From the NCBI GenBank assembly GCA_947497065.1, contig CANMEQ010000001.1:1-64000 (forward strand): DNA of 64,000 nucleotides, written 5' to 3'. Under the pieces are notes generated by a model, which saw only the letters and a program-made list of their open reading frames with translations, was not told the origin of the DNA and did no database searches. Source of the DNA: an uncultured Paracoccaceae bacterium. Its GTDB lineage: Bacteria > Pseudomonadota > Alphaproteobacteria > Rhodobacterales > Rhodobacteraceae. Shown here one piece after another: positions 27,751-37,820 of this stretch (positions within the stretch are counted from its first letter, which is position 1; each line of letters opens with the position of its first letter). The position numbers and the translations under genes were made by a program.

Positions 27751-28914
27751 CTATAAAAGGGGCAGTTGCTCGTCGTAGGCGGCAAGCAGCTTGGGGATTT
27801 TATCCTTGAACTTGAAAAAACCGGCGGTGGCAAAGGGCCATGCGCGCGCGTCATACTCGCGTAGCTGTTGGTTGAGTGTGAGGCCCGTGTCCGTCAAAGC
27901 ATCTGCGGTTCCTCCCACAGGGGCGTAAGGCATCACGATATGATCGAAACCCGTGGCCCACTCTATAATGTCGGCAGACGTTTGCAGCCTTTTGATCGGG
28001 CCAACACGTGTTTCAAGATCGGTGATCGCACCCGTCACAAAGGTGCGCACAGTGTTTGAAACAGACAGCGGGCTTCGGTGCGGGGTTCCATCGAAGATCG
28101 CAATCTCGGTGGGCTGGGCTCGGTCGATCAACCATTCCGGTGACATATCATCTTCGGTGATCAACATACCAATTTTCCCGCTGGGCATTGGCGCGGAGGT
28201 GGGCAGGGGGCCGCGGTCGGGGGCCGGCGGTCCGTCGAGCGGTGCGGCAAATGTCGCCAAACCCGCAGGCTGAAACCGGCCATCGGTGTATTTTGCAATA
28301 TTATCCGGTCGCGCAAGGTAGGTTTTACCGACCGTCTGCAACCCACCAACCCAGCGCCAGCCCAACGTGTTCGATGCTGGGTCTCCGTCCAACAGGTGGC
28401 GCATGAAAAAATCAGCGCCCAATTCCCACGGCAAACGCAATGTGAATATCCAGATCGAGGCAAACCACATGCGCGCGTGATTATGTAAATATCCGGTCTG
28501 GGCAAGTTCCTGCGCCCATTGGTCAAAACACGCGATGCCAGTCTGACCCCTGCAGGCATCTTCCCATGCGCGGCGCAAACCGGATTGGGTTTGGATATGA
28601 TTTAGGTGTTGGTGCAAACTTTGACGGTAGGATGCCCATACGCTGGGGCGATACTCAAGCCAGCCTTTCCAATAGGTCCGCCAATAGACCTCTTGAATAA
28701 ATTTTTGCGCAGCCGCGGGGCTGTGGTGCGCAAAAACGCTTTCAAGCACCTCATCTTCTGTGATCATCCGGTGCCGCAGGTAGGGCGACAACCCCGAGAC
28801 ATCATCATGCGGCGGCCGGTCGTAATTGCGCAATCTCGCGTAGTCTGGACCCGCTCTGGGTACGAATGTGGTCAATCGGGCCTGTGCGGCCTCTCGCGTG
28901 GGTGAATAATTCAT
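27751..28914 (-). CDS. Photolyase/cryptochrome-like FAD-binding protein with apparent domain permutation
   Basis: 387 residues. The photolyase FAD-binding region comes first: PTREAAQARL, SGLSPYLRHRMITEDEVL, FIQEVYWRTYWKGWLEYRP, TGYLHNHARMWFASIW, and GDPASNTLGWRWVGGLQT near 190. A normal photolyase has about 130 residues of Rossmann-like antenna domain before this. Here an extra 150 residues come after the FAD part (KIGMLITEDDMSPEWLIDRA through FFKFKDKIPKLL) and look like a Rossmann-type alpha/beta domain. DNA repair activity cannot be assumed. The ATG at 28914 is the first usable start. The gene converges on the secretion operon. Confidence 0.8.
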   Translation of the reverse strand: MNYSPTREAAQARLTTFVPRAGPDYARLRNYDRPPHDDVSGLSPYLRHRMITEDEVLESVFAHHSPAAAQKFIQEVYWRTYWKGWLEYRPSVWASYRQSLHQHLNHIQTQSGLRRAWEDACRGQTGIACFDQWAQELAQTGYLHNHARMWFASIWIFTLRLPWELGADFFMRHLLDGDPASNTLGWRWVGGLQTVGKTYLARPDNIAKYTDGRFQPAGLATFAAPLDGPPAPDRGPLPTSAPMPSGKIGMLITEDDMSPEWLIDRAQPTEIAIFDGTPHRSPLSVSNTVRTFVTGAITDLETRVGPIKRLQTSADIIEWATGFDHIVMPYAPVGGTADALTDTGLTLNQQLREYDARAWPFATAGFFKFKDKIPKLLAAYDEQLPLL

Positions 28915-29013
28915 TACCCAGAGCTAGTTGGGGTTGAAACGGGATCAAGCCATGCTTTCTTAAAGTTCCCAACACGCAAGGTCACCTGCGACAAAATAAA
29001 GAAAATTGCGTGC

Positions 29014-29041
29014 CTTGAAGCCCCCCGTGACCCCTACTAAG
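29014..29041 (+). promoter_or_regulatory. Possible heat-shock (RpoH) promoter of clpP
   Basis: CTTGAA at 29014-29019 and CCCCTACTAA at 29031-29040 resemble the -35 and -10 elements of sigma-32 promoters, 65-90 bases before clpP. The spacing (11 bases) is short, so support is modest. Confidence 0.3.
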
Positions 29042-29104
29042 GTTTAGGTAACACAATTGACGTAGACGACGCAGGATGCGTCCAAAATCCGAAGGCAGAA
29101 GCAT

Positions 29105-29731
29105 ATGCAAGATCCCGTAGAAACCTACATGAACCTCGTCCCAATGGTGGTTGAACAAACTTCCCGTGGTGAACGTGCCTACGATATTTTTTCCCGCCTG
29201 CTGAAAGAACGGATTATTTTCGTGAACGGTCCTGTTCATGATGGGATGAGCCAGCTGATCGTCGCCCAATTGCTCCACCTTGAGGCTGAAAACCCCAAGA
29301 AAGAGATCTCGATGTACATCAACAGCCCAGGCGGCGCGGTGCACTCCGGGATGAGCATTTATGACACCATGCAGTACATTCGCCCGAAAGTGTCCACGCT
29401 GGTGTGCGGCATGGCAGCGTCTATGGGGTCTGTGATTGCGATCGGTGGCGAGCCGGGCATGCGTTTCGCCCTGCCAAACTCCGAATTTATGGTTCACCAG
29501 CCGTCTGGCGGCGCGCAAGGTATGGCGTCTGATATTTTGATCCGCGCGCGCAACATCGAACGCACGCGTGAACGTATGTACGAACTCTACGTCAAACATT
29601 CTGGTCAATCGATTGAAACCGTGCGTGAAGCGCTCGATCGCGACACATGGATGACGCCTGAAGAAGCAAAAGACTGGGGCCATATCGATGAAATCGTCGA
29701 AAGCCGTGGCAAAGCGGACGACGAGGCATAA
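29105..29731 (+). CDS. clpP: ATP-dependent Clp protease proteolytic subunit
   Basis: 208 residues. Serine protease forming the two-ring tetradecamer that degrades unfolded and tagged proteins with ClpX or ClpA. The catalytic Ser lies in [13 protein letters not shown] (about residue 104) and the His in [13 protein letters not shown]; the Asp is in ALDRDTWM. The N-terminal [33 protein letters not shown] is conserved across alphaproteobacteria. The clpX gene follows after 115 bases containing a long hairpin. Confidence 0.98.
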   Translation: MQDPVETYMNLVPMVVEQTSRGERAYDIFSRLLKERIIFVNGPVHDGMSQLIVAQLLHLEAENPKKEISMYINSPGGAVHSGMSIYDTMQYIRPKVSTLVCGMAASMGSVIAIGGEPGMRFALPNSEFMVHQPSGGAQGMASDILIRARNIERTRERMYELYVKHSGQSIETVREALDRDTWMTPEEAKDWGHIDEIVESRGKADDEA

Positions 29732-29759
29732 CTTTCACACGTTTTGACGTTGTGGACCA

Positions 29760-29798
29760 TTTCGGGCTGGCTTAGGATACCTCTCAACCAGCCCGAAA
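29760..29798 (+). terminator. Hairpin between clpP and clpX
   Basis: An 11-bp perfect stem TTTCGGGCTGG / CCAGCCCGAAA with a 17-base loop is followed by CACTTTTACC. It could partly terminate clpP transcripts or protect their 3' end, separating clpP and clpX output. Confidence 0.6.
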
Positions 29799-29846
29799 CA
29801 CTTTTACCGGCCCTGCACTTGGCAAGGCATCTAGGGGAACGACGAG

Positions 29847-31115
29847 ATGGCGACAGCATCTGGCGGCGACAGCAAAAACACCCTCTACTGCAGCTTCTGC
29901 GGCAAGAGCCAACACGAAGTCCGCAAGTTGATTGCAGGGCCAACAGTATTCATCTGTGATGAATGTGTTGAGCTTTGTATGGATATCATCCGCGAAGAAA
30001 CCAAATCAGCAGGGCTTAAAGCCTCTGAAGGGGTGCCAACGCCGCTCGAAATCTGTGGTGTTCTGGACGATTATGTCATTGGTCAATCCCACGCGAAACG
30101 GGTTCTGTCTGTTGCGGTTCACAACCACTATAAACGTTTGAACCACGCCGAAAAATCCGACATCGAATTGGCAAAATCCAACATCATGCTGATCGGTCCC
30201 ACAGGCTGTGGTAAGACATTGTTGGCTCAAACTTTGGCGCGCATTCTGGATGTGCCCTTCACCATGGCTGATGCCACGACTTTGACCGAAGCCGGCTACG
30301 TTGGTGAAGATGTCGAAAACATCATTTTGAAATTGCTTCAAGCGTCTGAATATAACGTCGAGCGCGCGCAGCGCGGCATCGTCTATATTGACGAAGTTGA
30401 TAAAATTACACGCAAATCCGACAACCCATCCATCACGCGCGATGTATCGGGTGAGGGCGTGCAGCAAGCCTTGCTGAAAATCATGGAAGGCACCGTTGCT
30501 TCGGTACCTCCGCAGGGTGGCCGCAAACATCCGCAGCAGGAATTCTTGCAGGTCGATACAACAAACATTCTGTTTATCTGTGGCGGTGCTTTTGCCGGTT
30601 TGGACAAGATTATCGCTCAACGTGGTAAGGGCGCAGGTATGGGCTTCGGTGCCGAAGTGCGCGGCCCTGATGACCGCGGCGTCGGCGAGATTTTCACGGA
30701 CCTCGAGCCTGAAGATCTGCTGAAGTTCGGTCTCATCCCAGAATTTGTCGGCCGTCTGCCTGTCATCGCGACCTTGGAAGACCTCGACGAAGATGCGCTG
30801 ATCACAATTCTGAGCAAACCGAAAAACGCTTTGGTCAAACAATACCAGCGTCTGTTCGAGCTCGAAGACGCCAAGCTGACGTTCACGGATGATGCATTGT
30901 CTGCGATCGCGAAGCGCGCAATCGAGCGTAAAACCGGTGCGCGCGGCCTGCGCTCCATCATGGAAGACATTCTGCTCGATACGATGTTTGATCTGCCTGG
31001 GATGGACACAGTGACAGAAGTGGTTGTGAACGAAGAGGCCGTTGGCCCCGACGCTGCCCCATTGATGATCCACGACGAAAGCAAGAAAGAAGCTGAACCA
31101 GCCTCTGCAAGCTAA
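29847..31115 (+). CDS. clpX: ATP-dependent Clp protease ATP-binding subunit ClpX
   Basis: 422 residues. Hexameric AAA+ unfoldase feeding substrates to ClpP. The N-terminal zinc-binding domain has [10 protein letters not shown] and [10 protein letters not shown]. Walker A is GPTGCGKT, the pore loop is GYVGEDVEN, Walker B is VYIDEVDKI, and the C-terminal [21 protein letters not shown] is typical. GGGGAACGACGAG precedes the ATG. Length and motifs are normal. Confidence 0.98.
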   Translation: MATASGGDSKNTLYCSFCGKSQHEVRKLIAGPTVFICDECVELCMDIIREETKSAGLKASEGVPTPLEICGVLDDYVIGQSHAKRVLSVAVHNHYKRLNHAEKSDIELAKSNIMLIGPTGCGKTLLAQTLARILDVPFTMADATTLTEAGYVGEDVENIILKLLQASEYNVERAQRGIVYIDEVDKITRKSDNPSITRDVSGEGVQQALLKIMEGTVASVPPQGGRKHPQQEFLQVDTTNILFICGGAFAGLDKIIAQRGKGAGMGFGAEVRGPDDRGVGEIFTDLEPEDLLKFGLIPEFVGRLPVIATLEDLDEDALITILSKPKNALVKQYQRLFELEDAKLTFTDDALSAIAKRAIERKTGARGLRSIMEDILLDTMFDLPGMDTVTEVVVNEEAVGPDAAPLMIHDESKKEAEPASAS

Positions 31116-31119
31116 GTGG

Positions 31120-31479
31120 ATGTCAATTAAACGCATTTCATCAGGCGGCGCGTTCGAAGCCAAAATCGGCTACTGTCGCGCCGTCGTTGCCGGTGGATTT
31201 GTTCATGTGGCAGGCACTGTCGGTCAGGGTGAAAGCGTGACAGACCAATGCGCACATGCGCTTGAGGTTATTGCCAAAGCTTTGACGGACGCGGGCAGCG
31301 ATATGAAAAACGTTGTGCGCGTAAATTACTATTTGCCGGATCGGTCAGAATTTGAACCTTGTTGGCCATTGCTTCAATCCGCATTCGGTGAAAACCCGCC
31401 CGCTGCCACCATGATTGAATGTGGTTTGATCGACCCCAAATACCGGATCGAAATTGAGGTCACGGCACTGGCGGGTTAA
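31120..31479 (+). CDS. RidA family protein (YjgF/YER057c/UK114)
   Basis: 119 residues, a trimeric RidA-like fold. RidA enzymes hydrolyse reactive enamine/imine intermediates from PLP enzymes. The family C-terminal part (FGENPPAATMIECGLIDPKYRIEIEVTAL) is present, but the usual Arg of the active site (normally in R-x-x-x-x near P-x-R) is not obvious: the equivalent stretch reads PPAATMIEC. So this may be a non-RidA subfamily. It starts 4 bases after clpX and probably rides on its transcript. Confidence 0.88.
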   Translation: MSIKRISSGGAFEAKIGYCRAVVAGGFVHVAGTVGQGESVTDQCAHALEVIAKALTDAGSDMKNVVRVNYYLPDRSEFEPCWPLLQSAFGENPPAATMIECGLIDPKYRIEIEVTALAG

Positions 31480-31569
31480 CGCGCGCAAAACCCGCTCAAT
31501 GTCATTGTCCCTCTGGACCTTGGGCCCACAATCGGGCATGACAGAGGCAAGTGAAAAGGAGCCTTTCGC

Positions 31570-31953
31570 ATGTCTGTTGGCAATTTTATCAAACGTATTT
31601 TCGTATGGTGGGATCACCAAACCCTCGGCACTCAGCTGTGGACGTGGCGCAAAGGCACCAAAGTTGGCGAAGATGAAGCTGGAAATATCTATTACACCAA
31701 CGCAGACAAAAGCCGCCGTTGGGTGATTTTCAACGGCGAAGTTGAAGGTAGCCGCGTCAGCCCAGAGTGGCACGGCTGGTTGCACCACACGTGGGACGAG
31801 GTCCCCAGTGCTGAAACTGTCCCGCACAAGCCATGGGAAAAAGCACACCTGCCGAACCTAACCGGATCCGCGGAGGCCTACGCGCCAAAAGGGTCTATCC
31901 GCCGGCCAGATCCAGCGCCGCGCGCTGATTATGAGGCGTGGAGCCCCGAGTAA
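31570..31953 (+). CDS. NADH:ubiquinone oxidoreductase accessory subunit, NDUFA12 family
   Basis: 127 residues. Small complex I accessory subunit (B17.2/NDUFA12) found in alphaproteobacteria and mitochondria. Diagnostic stretches are IKRIFVWWDHQTLGTQLWTW, KVGEDEAGNIYYTN, RRWVIFNGEVEGSRVSPEWHGWLHH and KPWEKAHLPNLTGSAEAYAP. It should sit peripherally on complex I at the cytoplasmic arm. GAAAAGGAG lies upstream of the ATG. It heads a small cluster with mlaD and the DUF2155 gene, an order common in this order of bacteria. Confidence 0.96.
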   Translation: MSVGNFIKRIFVWWDHQTLGTQLWTWRKGTKVGEDEAGNIYYTNADKSRRWVIFNGEVEGSRVSPEWHGWLHHTWDEVPSAETVPHKPWEKAHLPNLTGSAEAYAPKGSIRRPDPAPRADYEAWSPE

Positions 31954-31977
31954 GGGGCTCAGGTCTGAGGATCGATC

Positions 31978-32421
31978 ATGCGTGAAAACACCACAGAGGT
32001 CGTAGTTGGGGCCGCCGTAACAGCGGCGGCTTTAAGCTTTTTATGGGTGCTTGTCGGTGTGTCCGGCCTCGGGGGCGGGGCCTCTGGCATGGAATTGCAG
32101 GCGAATTTCCGATCAGCGGAGGGGGTGACCGTCGGTACGGATATCCGCTTGGCCGGTGTTTCGGTCGGGACCGTTAGCGATTTGGCCCTAAACACAGATA
32201 CTTATCGTGCCGAAGCGACATTCGCGATTGATGAAGGTATCGCGATACCAAACGACAGCGCAGCCGTTGTTGCATCCGAAGGTCTTTTGGGGGGAACGTT
32301 CGTTGAAATCGTGCCGGGTGGTGCGTTTGAAATGTTCGAAGACGGCGCATTGATTGAAGACACCCAAGGTGCCGTGAGCCTGATCCAGTTGCTCCTTAAA
32401 TTTGTAGGTGGGGACGAATGA
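31978..32421 (+). CDS. MlaD family phospholipid-transport protein (MCE domain)
   Basis: 147 residues. An N-terminal membrane anchor (VVVGAAVTAAALSFLWVLVGVSGL) is followed by one MCE domain with LQANFRSAEGVTVGTDIRLAGVSVG and SEGLLGGTFVEIVPGG. MlaD hexamers in the inner membrane bind phospholipids during retrograde transport that keeps the outer membrane asymmetric. No mlaE, mlaF or mlaC gene is next to it, so its ABC partners are encoded elsewhere. It overlaps the DUF2155 gene by 4 bases. Confidence 0.93.
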   Translation: MRENTTEVVVGAAVTAAALSFLWVLVGVSGLGGGASGMELQANFRSAEGVTVGTDIRLAGVSVGTVSDLALNTDTYRAEATFAIDEGIAIPNDSAAVVASEGLLGGTFVEIVPGGAFEMFEDGALIEDTQGAVSLIQLLLKFVGGDE

Positions 32422-32774
32422 TGAAATCTATCCTAGCAGCTTTACTGATCGCTGTGGCTTTGCCAGCCGTCGCGCAACAAGCAACAACCGCACCGGGCGG
32501 AACACTGCGCGTTTTGGATAAGATCACAGGTCGCACCCAAGATTTGGAATTCGCCAACGGGCAAACCCGGTCGGTCGGGTTGTTGTCTGTCACCCTGTCA
32601 GAATGTCGTTTCCCAACAGGAAATCGCTCTGGCGATGCGTTTACGTTGCTGACCATTGTCTACAATAACGCTGCAGATCCGGTTTTTCAGGGTTGGATGG
32701 TCGCCTCGGCGCCCGCAATCAACGCCTTGGATCACCCACGTTATGATGTTTGGGCATTGCGCTGCAGCAGTTGA
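32418..32774 (+). CDS. DUF2155 domain-containing periplasmic protein
   Basis: 118 residues. Signal peptide MMKSILAALLIAVALPAVAQ. The mature part has LRVLDKITGRTQDLEFANG, LSVTLSECRFP, FQGWMVASAPAINALDHPRYDVWALRC, the DUF2155 pattern with two cysteines (SECRFP and the final ALRCSS). Function unknown; relatives are widespread in alphaproteobacteria, usually beside mlaD and accBC. The 3' end overlaps the convergent aat gene by 34 bases. Confidence 0.92.
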   Translation: MMKSILAALLIAVALPAVAQQATTAPGGTLRVLDKITGRTQDLEFANGQTRSVGLLSVTLSECRFPTGNRSGDAFTLLTIVYNNAADPVFQGWMVASAPAINALDHPRYDVWALRCSS

Positions 32775-33382
32775 TCGGCTGAAGGAACTGTCGTTTCAGC
32801 ATAGAAATCGGCATCACGCAAAAGCGCCGACTGCAACTGTGCGCGGTATGCGGCGCGGGGTATTTCAATAGCACCGAGGCTGGCAAGATGCGGCGTGATA
32901 AACTGCGTGTCGAACAGAGCGAATCCGCATTGCTTCAATCGATCCACAAGGTAGGCGAGCGCCAATTTGGACGCATCACGTTTGCGGCTAAACATGCTTT
33001 CCCCAAAAAACGCGCCGCCTAAGGCGATCCCAAAGACACCCCCGATCAAGCGATTGTCGTGCCAGACTTCGATGGAATGCGCTCTGTTTTCGTGGTGGAG
33101 CTGACCGTAGAGGTCAAACAGCATGTCGTTGATCCAGGTTTCATCCCGATCAGCGCAGCCTTGGACGACACCTTGAAAATCGGCATCGTAGGACACCGAA
33201 TACCCACCATTGCGGATGGTTTTGGCTAAAGACCTTGAGATATGGAAACCATCTAGCGGGATCACACCGCGCTGGCGCGGGTCGACCCAAAACAACTCCG
33301 CATCATCGCGATGCTCTGCCATCGGAAAAATGCCGCCCGCATAGGCGGACAGCAATATCTCCGGTGTCAAAGAGGTGGTCAT
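32741..33382 (-). CDS. aat: Leucyl/phenylalanyl-tRNA-protein transferase
   Basis: 213 residues. Transfers Leu or Phe from aminoacyl-tRNA to proteins with N-terminal Arg or Lys, creating N-degrons for ClpS/ClpAP. Typical motifs: LLSAYAGGIFPMAE, FWVDPRQRGVIPLD, ETWINDMLFDLYGQLH, HSIEVWHDNRLIGGVFGIALGGAFFGESMFS and LFDTQFITPHLASLGAIEIPRAAY. The start is 4 bases downstream of the accC stop, so it is likely cotranscribed with accBC. Confidence 0.97.
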   Translation of the reverse strand: MTTSLTPEILLSAYAGGIFPMAEHRDDAELFWVDPRQRGVIPLDGFHISRSLAKTIRNGGYSVSYDADFQGVVQGCADRDETWINDMLFDLYGQLHHENRAHSIEVWHDNRLIGGVFGIALGGAFFGESMFSRKRDASKLALAYLVDRLKQCGFALFDTQFITPHLASLGAIEIPRAAYRAQLQSALLRDADFYAETTVPSADQLLQRNAQTS

Positions 33383-33386
33383 CGAC

Positions 33387-34730
33387 TTACAGGTTGTCTT
33401 CTAACCATTTTTCCAGCCAGTGGATGTTGTAATCCCCAGTCAGAACGTCTTTTTCCTGCAAAAGCGCATGGAACAACGGCACTGTGGTGTCCACGCCATC
33501 GACAATCAACTCGCCCAATGCGCGCGCCAAACGGGCCAATGCTTCTGGCCGGTCGCGGCCATGGACAATCAGCTTCCCGATCAAACTGTCGTAGTAGGGG
33601 GGGATCGAGTAGCCGGCGTAAAGGGCCGAATCCATTCGAACGCCAAGCCCACCAGGCGCGTGATAGGCTGTGATTTTGCCAGGGCAGGGTGAGAAGTTTG
33701 GAAGCTTTTCCGCGTTGATCCGAACTTCAATGGCATGGCCATTGATTTCAAGATCATCCTGACCAAACGACATGGGCAAGCCCGCCGCGACGCGGATTTG
33801 TTCGCGTACGAGATCTTGGCCGAAAATCGCTTCTGTGACGGGGTGTTCCACCTGAAGGCGGGTGTTCATTTCGATGAAATAGAACTCGCCGTTTTCATAG
33901 AGAAACTCGATCGTGCCCGCGCCGATGTAGTTGATGCGGGCACAGGCATCGGCACATACTTTACCAATGGCGGCGCGCTCTTCTGCGGTGATCGATGGGC
34001 CAGGGGCCTCCTCAAACACCTTTTGGTGACGACGCTGTAGGGAACAATCGCGTTCGCCCAAATGCACAGCTTTACCCTTACCGTCACCGAACACTTGAAT
34101 TTCGATGTGGCGCGGTGTGGTAAGGTATTTTTCGATGTAAACGTCGGGGTTGCCGAAGTTGGATTTGCCTTCTGCACGTGCGGTTTGGAACGCAGATTTC
34201 ATTTCCTCGGCGGAATGCGCAACCTTCATACCCTTGCCGCCGCCGCCAGCTGTGGCTTTGATGATCACGGGATAGCCGAATTCTTCGCCGATTTTCAGCG
34301 CGTCTTCGAGGGTATCAACACCGCCGTCAGACCCGGGTACGCAGGGTACGCCCAGTTCTTTCATGGTGTCCTTGGCGGTGATTTTGTCGCCCATGACCCG
34401 AATGTGTTCAGCGGTCGGACCAATAAACGTCAGGCCGTGGTCTTCGACAATTTGCACGAATTGCGCGTTTTCGGACAAAAAGCCATAGCCGGGGTGGATC
34501 GCCTGTGCGCCTGTGATTTCGCACGCGGAAATGATGGCAGGGACGCTCAGATAGCTTTGCGGTGAGGCAGGCGGCCCGATGCAGACACTCTCGTCTGCCA
34601 TGCGCACGTGCATGGCGTCCGCGTCCGCTGTTGAGTGCACGGCAACGCTGCCTATGCCCATTTCACGGCACGCACGGATCACGCGCAAAGCGATTTCCCC
34701 ACGGTTGGCGATGAGGATTTTATCAAACAT
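33387..34730 (-). CDS. accC: Acetyl-CoA carboxylase biotin carboxylase subunit
   Basis: 447 residues. ATP-grasp enzyme that carboxylates the biotin on AccB in the first step of fatty acid synthesis. Motifs: [22 protein letters not shown] at the start, [24 protein letters not shown] (ATP-binding glycine loop) and [22 protein letters not shown] (active site). Length is normal. It lies 21 bases after accB. Confidence 0.98.
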   Translation of the reverse strand: MFDKILIANRGEIALRVIRACREMGIGSVAVHSTADADAMHVRMADESVCIGPPASPQSYLSVPAIISACEITGAQAIHPGYGFLSENAQFVQIVEDHGLTFIGPTAEHIRVMGDKITAKDTMKELGVPCVPGSDGGVDTLEDALKIGEEFGYPVIIKATAGGGGKGMKVAHSAEEMKSAFQTARAEGKSNFGNPDVYIEKYLTTPRHIEIQVFGDGKGKAVHLGERDCSLQRRHQKVFEEAPGPSITAEERAAIGKVCADACARINYIGAGTIEFLYENGEFYFIEMNTRLQVEHPVTEAIFGQDLVREQIRVAAGLPMSFGQDDLEINGHAIEVRINAEKLPNFSPCPGKITAYHAPGGLGVRMDSALYAGYSIPPYYDSLIGKLIVHGRDRPEALARLARALGELIVDGVDTTVPLFHALLQEKDVLTGDYNIHWLEKWLEDNL

Positions 34731-34751
34731 ATCTATGCCTTACCTTTGGTC

Positions 34752-35249
34752 TTATTCGACGACCATCAATGGTGCACCGAATTCGATCGGCGCGCCGTCT
34801 TCGACCAAGATCCGTTTCACAGTGCCGGATTTAGGCGCGGGAATGTGGTTCATGGTTTTCATCGCTTCGACGATCAAAAGAGTTTGGCCTTCTGAAACGC
34901 TATCACCGACCTTAACGAAGCTTGGCGCGTCTGGCTCTGGCGACATGTAAACGGTGCCGACCATGGGCGATGTGACGGCGCCCGGCAGGTTTGCTGGATC
35001 TGCGTCAACCGGTGCAGCGGCGGCTGCTGGGGCAGGGGCAGGTGCTGCAACTGGGGCGGCGGCAGCAGGGGCAGCGGCCACTTGCGTGACGACTTGCTGT
35101 GCTGTTTGGCGGCTGACGCGTACGTTCAAGCTGTCATTTTCCGCGTAGTCGCGTTTGACCTGCAATTCAGTAAGGTCGTTTTCCCGCAGCAATTCGGCAA
35201 GCGCCTGAATAAAGCTGACATCGGATTCGTGAGGCGTCTTTTTGGTCAT
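34752..35249 (-). CDS. accB: Acetyl-CoA carboxylase biotin carboxyl carrier protein
   Basis: 165 residues. The biotin attachment Lys is in [10 protein letters not shown] near the C-terminus, within a biotinyl domain ([40 protein letters not shown]). An Ala/Pro linker separates it from a helical N-terminus that binds AccC. The ATG at 35249 has GAGGGAAAA before it; the open frame begins 17 codons earlier without a ribosome site. First gene of the accB-accC-aat operon. Confidence 0.97.
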   Translation of the reverse strand: MTKKTPHESDVSFIQALAELLRENDLTELQVKRDYAENDSLNVRVSRQTAQQVVTQVAAAPAAAAPVAAPAPAPAAAAAPVDADPANLPGAVTSPMVGTVYMSPEPDAPSFVKVGDSVSEGQTLLIVEAMKTMNHIPAPKSGTVKRILVEDGAPIEFGAPLMVVE

Positions 35250-35374
35250 TTTTCCCTCGGCCAGTTGCCTGTCATTGATTAGTCCAAATTCCCGTCCCAA
35301 AACGGGCTTTGACGTGTCCTACACCAAGGGTGCGACGGTTGAAAGCGTGTGGGAAGGGGAAAAATGACCCAACG

Positions 35375-35707
35375 TTATTTGTTTTGATCAAGTTTTGGCA
35401 ATTGTGGTCCGGTTTCGGCCAATTTTTCTGGGAGCATTGCAATCCCGTAGGGTTTCAATGTCCGCTCCGCCGGTGAGCTGGACGACACCGAATGTGCGGT
35501 GTTTTCAGTTGGAGAGGCCGCTGCTGCGATGACGAGGCCGGATTGTGCGAAGCTTGAGGGCGATGTTTTTTCGCTGTGAGAGGGCGGCTGTGCCGGATCT
35601 TTTGCGGGCGCATTTTGATCGGGTTGGGTTATTTCGGCGTGAGATGGAGCCTGCGGTGCGACCTGAGGGGGCGGCAGTGCGTTTGCTGGTGTCGTGTCTA
35701 TGCCCAT
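35375..35707 (-). CDS. Hypothetical Pro/Ala/Ser-rich protein
   Basis: 110 residues of low complexity, rich in Pro, Ala, Gln and Ser (PPPQVAPQAPSHAEITQPDQ), ending KPYGIAMLPEKLAETG. No signal peptide, membrane helix or known domain is seen; it is probably disordered. GGAG 7 bases before the ATG at 35707 supports translation from there. The gene lies alone between accB and the acs terminator, on the same strand as both. I do not recognise the family; it could be a non-coding open frame. Confidence 0.45.
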   Translation of the reverse strand: MGIDTTPANALPPPQVAPQAPSHAEITQPDQNAPAKDPAQPPSHSEKTSPSSFAQSGLVIAAAASPTENTAHSVSSSSPAERTLKPYGIAMLPEKLAETGPQLPKLDQNK

Positions 35708-35790
35708 TTCATGCTCCAATCGATCTGTTGGAGCCCCCACGGCACGTAATCTGCCACAAAAGAGTTAAAGGATTATTTATGTCCCAATAA

Positions 35791-35824
35791 AAATGCCGCA
35801 CAGACGGGCTGCGCGGCATTTGCA
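35791..35824 (-). terminator. Intrinsic terminator after acs
   Basis: Inverted repeat AAATGCCGC / GCGGCATTT with a 13-base loop lies 26 bases after the acs stop. On the minus strand it is followed by a T-rich run (TTTTTATTGGG). Confidence 0.85.
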
Positions 35825-35846
35825 TTGTTCATGAGCTCACTGTTGG

Positions 35847-37793
35847 TCAGTCGGAGCGGTTCATGCGGTTTTCGATCAGATCATCAACGACAGATGGGTC
35901 CGCCAAGGTTGATGTATCCCCCAAGGCGCCGAAATCATCCTCTGCGATTTTGCGTAAAATGCGACGCATAATTTTGCCAGAGCGCGTTTTGGGCAGGCCA
36001 GGGGCCCACTGAATAAGGTCTGGTTTCGCAATTGGGCCGATTTCGGTGCGCACCCATGTTTCCAACTCTTTGCGCAAGGCATCGGTGGGCTCTTCGCCGT
36101 TCATCAATGTGACGTAGGCGTAGATGCCTTGGCCTTTGATGTCGTGGGGGTAACCCACAACAGCGGCTTCCGCGACTTTGACGTGGGCGACGAGGGCGGA
36201 TTCGACTTCTGCGGTGCCCATACGGTGGCCCGAGACGTTGATCACGTCATCGACGCGGCCGGTGACCCAGTAGTCGCCATCTTCGTCGCGTTTGCAGCCA
36301 TCGCCGGAGAAATAATAGCCGGCGTAATCGCCGAAATATGTTTTCTCGAACCGCTCGTGATCACCCCAGACGGTGCGCATTTGGCCGGGCCAGCTGTCTT
36401 TGATGCACAGCACACCTTCGACATCGTTGCCGTGGATTTCTTCGCCCGATTGCGGATCAAGAACCACCGGTTGGACGCCGAAGAAGGGTTGCTGTGCAGC
36501 CCCCGGTTTTAGGGTTGTGGCACCGGGGAGTGGGGTCAACATGTGGCCGCCGGTCTCGGTCTGCCAGAAGGTGTCAACGATCGGGCAATTGCCGTTGCCG
36601 ACAACAGTGTTGTACCAGTTCCAGGCTTCTGGGTTGATCGGCTCGCCGACGGTGCCCAAAAGACGTAAGTCGCTGAGATCGTGACCTTTTACGAAGTCTT
36701 CGCCAGCGCCCATAAGCGCGCGGATGGCTGTTGGGGCGGTGTAGAATTGGTTCACCTTGTGCTTGGCGCAAACCTCCCAGAAGCGGCCCGCGTCAGGGTA
36801 GGTGGGGACGCCTTCGAACATGATCGTTGTCGCGCCGTTGGCCAGTGGGCCGTAGACGATATAGCTGTGACCTGTGACCCAGCCCACGTCAGCGGTACAC
36901 CAGAAGATGTCACCATCGTGGTAGTCGAAGGTGTATTGGTGCGTCATCGCCGCATAGACCAGATAGCCGCCGGTGGTGTGCACAACGCCTTTGGGTTGGC
37001 CGGTGGAGCCGGAGGTGTAGAGGATGAACAGCGGGTCTTCTGCGTTCATTTCGGCGGGTTTTTGGTAGTCATCCGCCTCGAGCATGAGTTCGTTGTAATC
37101 GTAGTCACGGTCGGTCCATGTGGTTTGGCCGCCTGTGCGTTTTACCACGAGACATTTAACGGACTCCTTACAGTGCAAGAGGGCTGCATCTGTGTTGGAC
37201 TTCAGTGGCGTTTCGCGGCCGCCACGTGGGGCGTGGTCGGCGGTGATGACGAGCTTTGCGTCACAGCCATTGATGCGGGCCCCCAAGGCATCGGGGGAGA
37301 AGCCCGCGAAGACGATGGAGTGGATCGCACCGATGCGCGTACAGGCCAGCATGGCGTAGGCGGCTTCGGGGATCATCGGCAAATAGAGCACGACACGGTC
37401 GCCCTTACCAACGCCTAAGTCTTGGAGAACATTGGCCATTTTGCAAACCTGCGTTTGCAGTTCACGGTAGGTGATATGTTTGGCGTCGTCTTTGGGATCG
37501 TCGGGTTCCCAGATGATGGCGGTTTGGTCGCCGCGGGTTTCGACGTGGCGGTCAACACAGTTTGCGGAGACGTTCAGGGTGCCGTCTTCGAACCATTTGA
37601 TGTCTACATTCCCAGGCGCGAAGGAGGTGTTTTTGACCTTTGTGAACGGTTTGATCCAATCCACGCGTTTGCCCTTTTCGGCCCAAAATCCTTCGGGATC
37701 TTGCACACTGTGCGCGTACATTTTGGCGTAGGTTTCGGCGTCTGCGTGGGCGTTTTTCGCGAAGTCGGCTGAGGGGGGATATGTGTTGGACAT
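35847..37793 (-). CDS. acs: Acetyl-CoA synthetase
   Basis: 648 residues, normal length. Activates acetate to acetyl-CoA through acetyl-AMP. Adenylate-forming motifs: [20 protein letters not shown] (P-loop-like), [49 protein letters not shown], and the acetylation-regulated lysine in [16 protein letters not shown]. The ATG at 37793 begins the usual [11 protein letters not shown]-terminus and has GAGAGAC before it. The upstream region holds three 11-base tandem repeats. Neighbouring ScfR and CrbS-like genes suggest acetate-dependent control. Confidence 0.98.
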   Translation of the reverse strand: MSNTYPPSADFAKNAHADAETYAKMYAHSVQDPEGFWAEKGKRVDWIKPFTKVKNTSFAPGNVDIKWFEDGTLNVSANCVDRHVETRGDQTAIIWEPDDPKDDAKHITYRELQTQVCKMANVLQDLGVGKGDRVVLYLPMIPEAAYAMLACTRIGAIHSIVFAGFSPDALGARINGCDAKLVITADHAPRGGRETPLKSNTDAALLHCKESVKCLVVKRTGGQTTWTDRDYDYNELMLEADDYQKPAEMNAEDPLFILYTSGSTGQPKGVVHTTGGYLVYAAMTHQYTFDYHDGDIFWCTADVGWVTGHSYIVYGPLANGATTIMFEGVPTYPDAGRFWEVCAKHKVNQFYTAPTAIRALMGAGEDFVKGHDLSDLRLLGTVGEPINPEAWNWYNTVVGNGNCPIVDTFWQTETGGHMLTPLPGATTLKPGAAQQPFFGVQPVVLDPQSGEEIHGNDVEGVLCIKDSWPGQMRTVWGDHERFEKTYFGDYAGYYFSGDGCKRDEDGDYWVTGRVDDVINVSGHRMGTAEVESALVAHVKVAEAAVVGYPHDIKGQGIYAYVTLMNGEEPTDALRKELETWVRTEIGPIAKPDLIQWAPGLPKTRSGKIMRRILRKIAEDDFGALGDTSTLADPSVVDDLIENRMNRSD

Positions 37794-37820
37794 GGGTCTC
37801 TCGCTGCTGAAATTGGAGCG

